Positions 60,262 through 64,000 of a DNA stretch of 64,000 nucleotides are shown here, one piece after another; position 1 is the stretch's first letter; every line of letters starts with the position of its first letter. The notes beneath the pieces were generated by a model. The model saw nothing but the letters and a program-made list of their open reading frames with translations. It was not told where the DNA came from and did no database searches. Source of the stretch: Defluviitaleaceae bacterium. Its GTDB lineage: Bacteria; Bacillota; Clostridia; Lachnospirales; WQUN01. Where the stretch lies: positions 1-64,000 of the forward strand of contig WQRX01000001.1 in assembly GCA_009786535.1 (NCBI GenBank). Reading direction: 5' to 3'. A program made the translations under genes and the position numbers.

Positions 60262-62049
60262 ATGCCATTTTTGCCTGTGCATCCGCACGAAGTAAAAAAT
60301 AAAATAGACTTTGTTCTTGTCACAGGCGATGCATATGTGGACCACCCGTCCTTTGGTGCTGCAGTTATGGCGCGTGTGCTGGAAAGCCGAGGTTACTCGG
60401 TTGCCATTATCGCGCAGCCCGATTGGAAAACCACCGCCGAGTTTACCCGCTTTGGCGTACCGCGCCTTGCGTTTCTGGTAACAGGCGGAAATATTGACTC
60501 TATGGTAAACCACTACACGGTAGCGCTGCATAAGCGTAAAACGGACGCATATTCCCCCGCTGGGAAGGTCGGCTTGCGCCCCAACCGCGCCACCATTGTA
60601 TATTGCAACAAAATCCGCGAGGCATATAAAGAAGTACCCATCATCATCGGCGGGCTAGAGGCAAGCCTTCGTCGTATGGCACATTATGACTATTGGGAAA
60701 ATACCGTGCGCCGCTCTATTTTGCTGGACAGCGCCGCAGATTTGCTCGTGTACGGCATGGCAGAACGGCAAATCATAGAAATTGCGGAAGCGCTGGAAAG
60801 CGGACTTGCGGTAAGCGACCTTGTTTTTATTACAGGGACGGTGTTTAAAACAAAAGACATAACTGTATCGCACCAGCCAATTTGCCTTCCTGCGTTTTCA
60901 GCCGTAAAAGATGCAAGTGCGAGGGCAAAAAAGGAATATGCCCGCAGCTTTATGCTGCAATATGCGAATGCAGACCATTTATCGGCGCGCCCATTAGCGG
61001 AAAACTACGGCAATACATGGGTTATTCAGAACCCACCCGCCGCACCGCTTACCGTATCCGAACTAGACAGAGTATACGCATTACCCTACATGCGCGACTA
61101 CCACCCCATGTACGAAAAAGACGGCGGCGTACCCGCCATCGAAGAAGTGCGCTTTAGCATAACCGCGAGTAGGGGATGCTTTGGGGGCTGTAATTTTTGT
61201 GCGCTTAACTTCCATCAAGGGCGAATGGTGCAAGCACGCAGCCATAAATCCATCATTACAGAGGCCACAAAATTTACCCACGACCCTGCCTTCAAGGGGT
61301 ATATCCACGATGTAGGCGGACCAACGGCAAACTTCCGCAAGCCGCCTTGCAACCGTACTGCTGCATGCAAACGCCAATGTCTTACGCCCAAGCCCTGTCC
61401 CAATTTGCAATGTGACCACGCAGAATATCTCGCGCTGTTAAAGGCGTTGCGCGCTATTCCCAAAGTAAAAAAAGTGTTTATCCGCTCGGGCATTCGGTTT
61501 GATTACGTGTTGCATGACCCTAATGGCGATATTTTTCTGCGCGAATTATGCGAACATCACATAAGCGGGCGGTTAAAGGTTGCGCCCGAGCATGTGTCGG
61601 ATAAGGTGCTTTCCTGCATGGGCAAACCCGCGTTTGACACGTATAAACGCTTTACGGAACGGTTTTCCGCCGCGAATAAAAAGGAGCAATTTATCGTGCC
61701 GTACCTTATGTCCAGCCATCCGGGCTGCAACCTAGACGATGCCATTGCACTTGCGGAATACTTGCAAAGCATTAACGCCCAGCCCGAAGCGGTGCAGGAT
61801 TTTTACCCGACACCCGGAACGCTGTCTACCTGCATGTATTACACGGGACTAGACCCACGCACGGGCAAGCGCATATTCGTACCTAAAAGCCAGCGCGAAA
61901 AAACCACCCAGCGCGCGCTTATGCAATACCGTTTGCCCGCCAATTATGATATTGTAAAAAATGCGCTTATCCGCGCAGGAAGAAAAGATTTAATCGGACA
62001 TGACCCAAAGGCGTTGCTTCGGCCGCGAAAAGGCAAAGGGAAGCGGTAG
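60262..62049 (+). CDS. YgiQ family radical SAM protein
   Basis: 595 residues from ATG 60262 with AAAAGGGGA upstream. N-terminal domain DFVLVTGDAYVDHPSFGAAVMARVLESRGYSVAIIAQPDW. The SAM cluster is SRGCFGGCNFCA (~312-319, CxxxCxxC). A Cys-rich insert CNRTAACKRQCLTPKPCPNLQCDH is typical. Then KVAPEHVSDKVLSCMGKP and VQDFYPTPGTLSTCMYYTG. Widespread family of unknown reaction. Confidence 0.93.
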   Translation: MPFLPVHPHEVKNKIDFVLVTGDAYVDHPSFGAAVMARVLESRGYSVAIIAQPDWKTTAEFTRFGVPRLAFLVTGGNIDSMVNHYTVALHKRKTDAYSPAGKVGLRPNRATIVYCNKIREAYKEVPIIIGGLEASLRRMAHYDYWENTVRRSILLDSAADLLVYGMAERQIIEIAEALESGLAVSDLVFITGTVFKTKDITVSHQPICLPAFSAVKDASARAKKEYARSFMLQYANADHLSARPLAENYGNTWVIQNPPAAPLTVSELDRVYALPYMRDYHPMYEKDGGVPAIEEVRFSITASRGCFGGCNFCALNFHQGRMVQARSHKSIITEATKFTHDPAFKGYIHDVGGPTANFRKPPCNRTAACKRQCLTPKPCPNLQCDHAEYLALLKALRAIPKVKKVFIRSGIRFDYVLHDPNGDIFLRELCEHHISGRLKVAPEHVSDKVLSCMGKPAFDTYKRFTERFSAANKKEQFIVPYLMSSHPGCNLDDAIALAEYLQSINAQPEAVQDFYPTPGTLSTCMYYTGLDPRTGKRIFVPKSQREKTTQRALMQYRLPANYDIVKNALIRAGRKDLIGHDPKALLRPRKGKGKR

Positions 62050-62093
62050 GGGCGCGATGGGGTTCATTGATGGGACGCAATTAACCAAGCGCC

Positions 62094-62127
62094 ATCTATT
62101 CGCAAAAGTTGTCTTTTGCGAATAGAT
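62094..62127. terminator. Perfect 15-bp hairpin over the kinase stop codon
   Basis: ATCTATTCGCAAAAG/CTTTTGCGAATAGAT with a 4-nt loop. It overlaps the last codons and stop of the kinase gene and lies 45 nt after ygiQ-like, between convergent genes. No long T run on either side, so it may be a terminator or an mRNA 3' stabiliser. Confidence 0.55.
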
Positions 62128-64000
62128 TAATCGCTTCTTGTGCGTCTTTATATTGCCCAATGAAAACCTTTTGCAAAATATCATCCAGTGCCTTGCCGAC
62201 CTTGGGGTGCGCCGTAAAGGGTTGAAGCGCCTCCGTTATTTCATCAATCGCGCTTACGTCAAAAGATGCAAGTGCGGCGTTTAAATTTATAAGAAGCTCT
62301 TCAAGCTGTATCTCGTTAAAATCCTTGTTTTCTTTTTTGGCATCATTAGTAAGCACACCGTTAATTTCTGTTAATAATTTTTTCAAATTTGCTATAAACG
62401 CAGAATTGTTTTGTGCGATAAAATCTGCGTCTTTGTTAATGCCCGCATTTTCCAATGCATTCGCTTCTGCCGAGAGTAAATTTGCACCAATATTTGCACT
62501 GGCAGACTTCATCGCGTGTACGTGAATCGTATACAGTGCAATATTACCCTCGCTTGCACATCTTTCAATTTCGTTTATAATTTCGCTTCCGCTTTTCAAA
62601 AATACAGCCAAAATCTCAAGGTAGTTAGACATGCTTCTGCCGCAAAACGCAATGCCCCTTTCAACATCTACGCCATCTATACGTAATTCTGCAGATGCTT
62701 CGTTTTGCGTCTGCGGCACATCTTCTCCCTGCTGTTGTTTTTCTTTGGGTATCCACTTAGACAAAATACTATTCAACTTACCTACTTCTATAGGCTTTGA
62801 TAAAAAATCGTCAAAACCATTTGCTAAAAACATTTCCCGTGCGCCAACAATAGCATTTGCGGTTAGCGCAACGATGGGAATTTTTTTTAATTTCTCATCT
62901 AAATGACGGATTATTGCCACTGTTTCTACGCCATCCAATTCGGGCATCATGTGGTCCATTAACACCATATCATATTCTTCGGTCATTACAGCCGAGATTG
63001 CCTCACGCCCACTTAGACAGGTATCAACCTGTATACCGTATAATTTTAACAACCCCTCCCCTACCTTTAGATTTGTGGCAATATCGTCGACTAAAAGGAT
63101 TTTTGCATCCGGCGCAATAAATCGTTCAATATTTTGGTTGCATACAGAATAATCTGCATTGCGCCCCGTAAGCACATTTCCAATAGAAATGAAATAGGCA
63201 GGCATTATAAGCAGTGTAAAATCTTGCCCGTTACGCGCTTCGTAGGTTGCATCATAGGAGTCGGAAAGCATAACTATTTTTGTGTTAAGTCCTCTTGTGT
63301 CAATAATTTTCTGCGTGACGGCGGTCATATCTGCTTCTGCAAAAACGAAGTCCCATTCCCCGCTTGCAAGTGCTGTACCCAATTCGCTTTCATTGGCAGG
63401 CATTTCATATTGCACAGATAAATCGGACAGGGATTTGCCGATATACTCCAAATTTAATGCCGTGCGACAGTATAATAAAACCTTCAAATTTGCAAAACGC
63501 GGAACTTCGTCGCCTGTGTTCACAACGGTTTGTGGTAATGCAATCGAAAATTCCGTACCTTCACCATATTTGCTGGATACATCAATACACCCACCCATTA
63601 GCTCAACAAGGCTTTTTGTTATCGCAAGTCCCAGCCCTGTACCTTCTATATTGCGATTTTTTTCTAAATCAAACTGGTTAAATTCGCCATAAAGCGCACC
63701 AATATCCTCTGCTTTTATCCCAATGCCTGTGTCTTTGATTTTTATGCTTAATGTAACGGTGTCTGCGTTCTGCTCACCCGTAACATTTAAGGAAAAATAC
63801 CCGACCTTTGTGTATTTTAAAGCATTGGTAAGTATATTTAACAATACCTGTCGCACCCGCACCTCATCGCCATACAGCGTTGTGGGCAAATCATGCTGCA
63901 TATACACTGCAAAACGAACATCAGGGTTAGACATGCGCATTTTAATGATGCTAATAACGTCTTGTATTGTGGAATGGAAGAGATATTGTGCCTTCACAAG
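62096..64000 (-). CDS. Hybrid sensor kinase C-terminal part (HATPase, two receivers, HPt), truncated by the window edge
   Basis: At least 634 residues; the frame is open at the right edge. HATPase: NILTNALKYTKVG (N box), KDTGIGI, GTGLGLAITKSLV. A degenerate receiver-like domain (~170-280) lacks the acceptor Asp. The true receiver has ILLVDDIATNLKVGEG and MVLMDHMMPELDG (Asp ~345). The HPt domain keeps its phospho-His in HVHAMKSASANIG (~494), unlike the kinase at 10929-15155. Closest in layout to that kinase. The sensor and HisKA parts lie beyond the window. Confidence 0.9.
   Translation of the reverse strand, partial: LVKAQYLFHSTIQDVISIIKMRMSNPDVRFAVYMQHDLPTTLYGDEVRVRQVLLNILTNALKYTKVGYFSLNVTGEQNADTVTLSIKIKDTGIGIKAEDIGALYGEFNQFDLEKNRNIEGTGLGLAITKSLVELMGGCIDVSSKYGEGTEFSIALPQTVVNTGDEVPRFANLKVLLYCRTALNLEYIGKSLSDLSVQYEMPANESELGTALASGEWDFVFAEADMTAVTQKIIDTRGLNTKIVMLSDSYDATYEARNGQDFTLLIMPAYFISIGNVLTGRNADYSVCNQNIERFIAPDAKILLVDDIATNLKVGEGLLKLYGIQVDTCLSGREAISAVMTEEYDMVLMDHMMPELDGVETVAIIRHLDEKLKKIPIVALTANAIVGAREMFLANGFDDFLSKPIEVGKLNSILSKWIPKEKQQQGEDVPQTQNEASAELRIDGVDVERGIAFCGRSMSNYLEILAVFLKSGSEIINEIERCASEGNIALYTIHVHAMKSASANIGANLLSAEANALENAGINKDADFIAQNNSAFIANLKKLLTEINGVLTNDAKKENKDFNEIQLEELLINLNAALASFDVSAIDEITEALQPFTAHPKVGKALDDILQKVFIGQYKDAQEAINLFAKDNFCE

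Overview
This window comes from a Gram-positive, low-to-mid GC anaerobe, most likely a motile, spore-forming member of the class Clostridia (Bacillota). The evidence is the division cluster ylmE-sepF-ylmG, the cluster hprK-murB-rapZ-whiA-HPr, the sporulation membrane protein YlbJ, a ferredoxin-linked pyruvate synthase, a secreted flagellin with FliS, and strong AGGAGG-type ribosome sites. Genes are tightly packed, with many 4-nt ATGA overlaps and several convergent genes that overlap at their 3' ends. I saw no rRNA, tRNA, CRISPR array, prophage or insertion sequence.

Layout. 0-3.4 kb: an XRE/TPR regulator, a secreted LysM protein and a YbdG-like mechanosensitive channel. 3.4-8.0 kb (minus): a lipid-linked sugar operon (B12-radical SAM, GtrA, GT2, DUF2304, DUF6020). 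8.0-9.9 kb: an ABC-F ATPase behind a complete-looking ribosome-dependent attenuator (promoter, 38-codon leader, alternative hairpins, terminator). 9.9-15.2 kb (minus): a 1408-aa hybrid kinase followed by an HD-GYP response regulator. 15.2-24.4 kb (minus): one long run parA-parB-unknown-DUF6240 protein-small ORF-flagellin-fliS-trpS-yvyF. A near-palindromic 12-mer occurs four times on either side of parAB and is a candidate non-canonical parS.

24.6-30.3 kb: a DacF-type carboxypeptidase, DUF2752, ylbJ, then a HlyD-like protein with ylmE-sepF-ylmG. 30.5-33.6 kb: porGDAB, a four-subunit pyruvate:ferredoxin oxidoreductase. 33.7-35.7 kb: an AT-richer pair, a secreted trypsin-like protein and an Ig-like membrane protein. 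35.8-41.6 kb: a second hybrid kinase coupled to a sugar-type binding lipoprotein and an acetyltransferase. 41.7-45.0 kb (minus): a MacB-type ABC transporter, an exported Cys-rich protein and a nucleoside deaminase. 45.1-50.9 kb: an XRE/TPR regulator, an orphan NMT1-type ABC importer, an AAA/DUF4143 ATPase and a decayed Rgg-like regulator.

51-60.2 kb: a GT8 glycosyltransferase; then on the minus strand a PEGA-domain membrane protein, uvrC, a small unknown protein, hprK, murB, rapZ, a half-size whiA, an HPr/Crh-like protein that lacks the catalytic His, and a GrdX-like protein. 60.2-64 kb: a YgiQ-family radical SAM protein and the C-terminal part of a third hybrid kinase that runs off the right edge.

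Together the genes cover cell-envelope synthesis, division and chromosome segregation, motility, carbon-source signalling and multistep phosphorelay sensing. Starts were moved inward from the longest reading frame wherever a clear ribosome site supported it.
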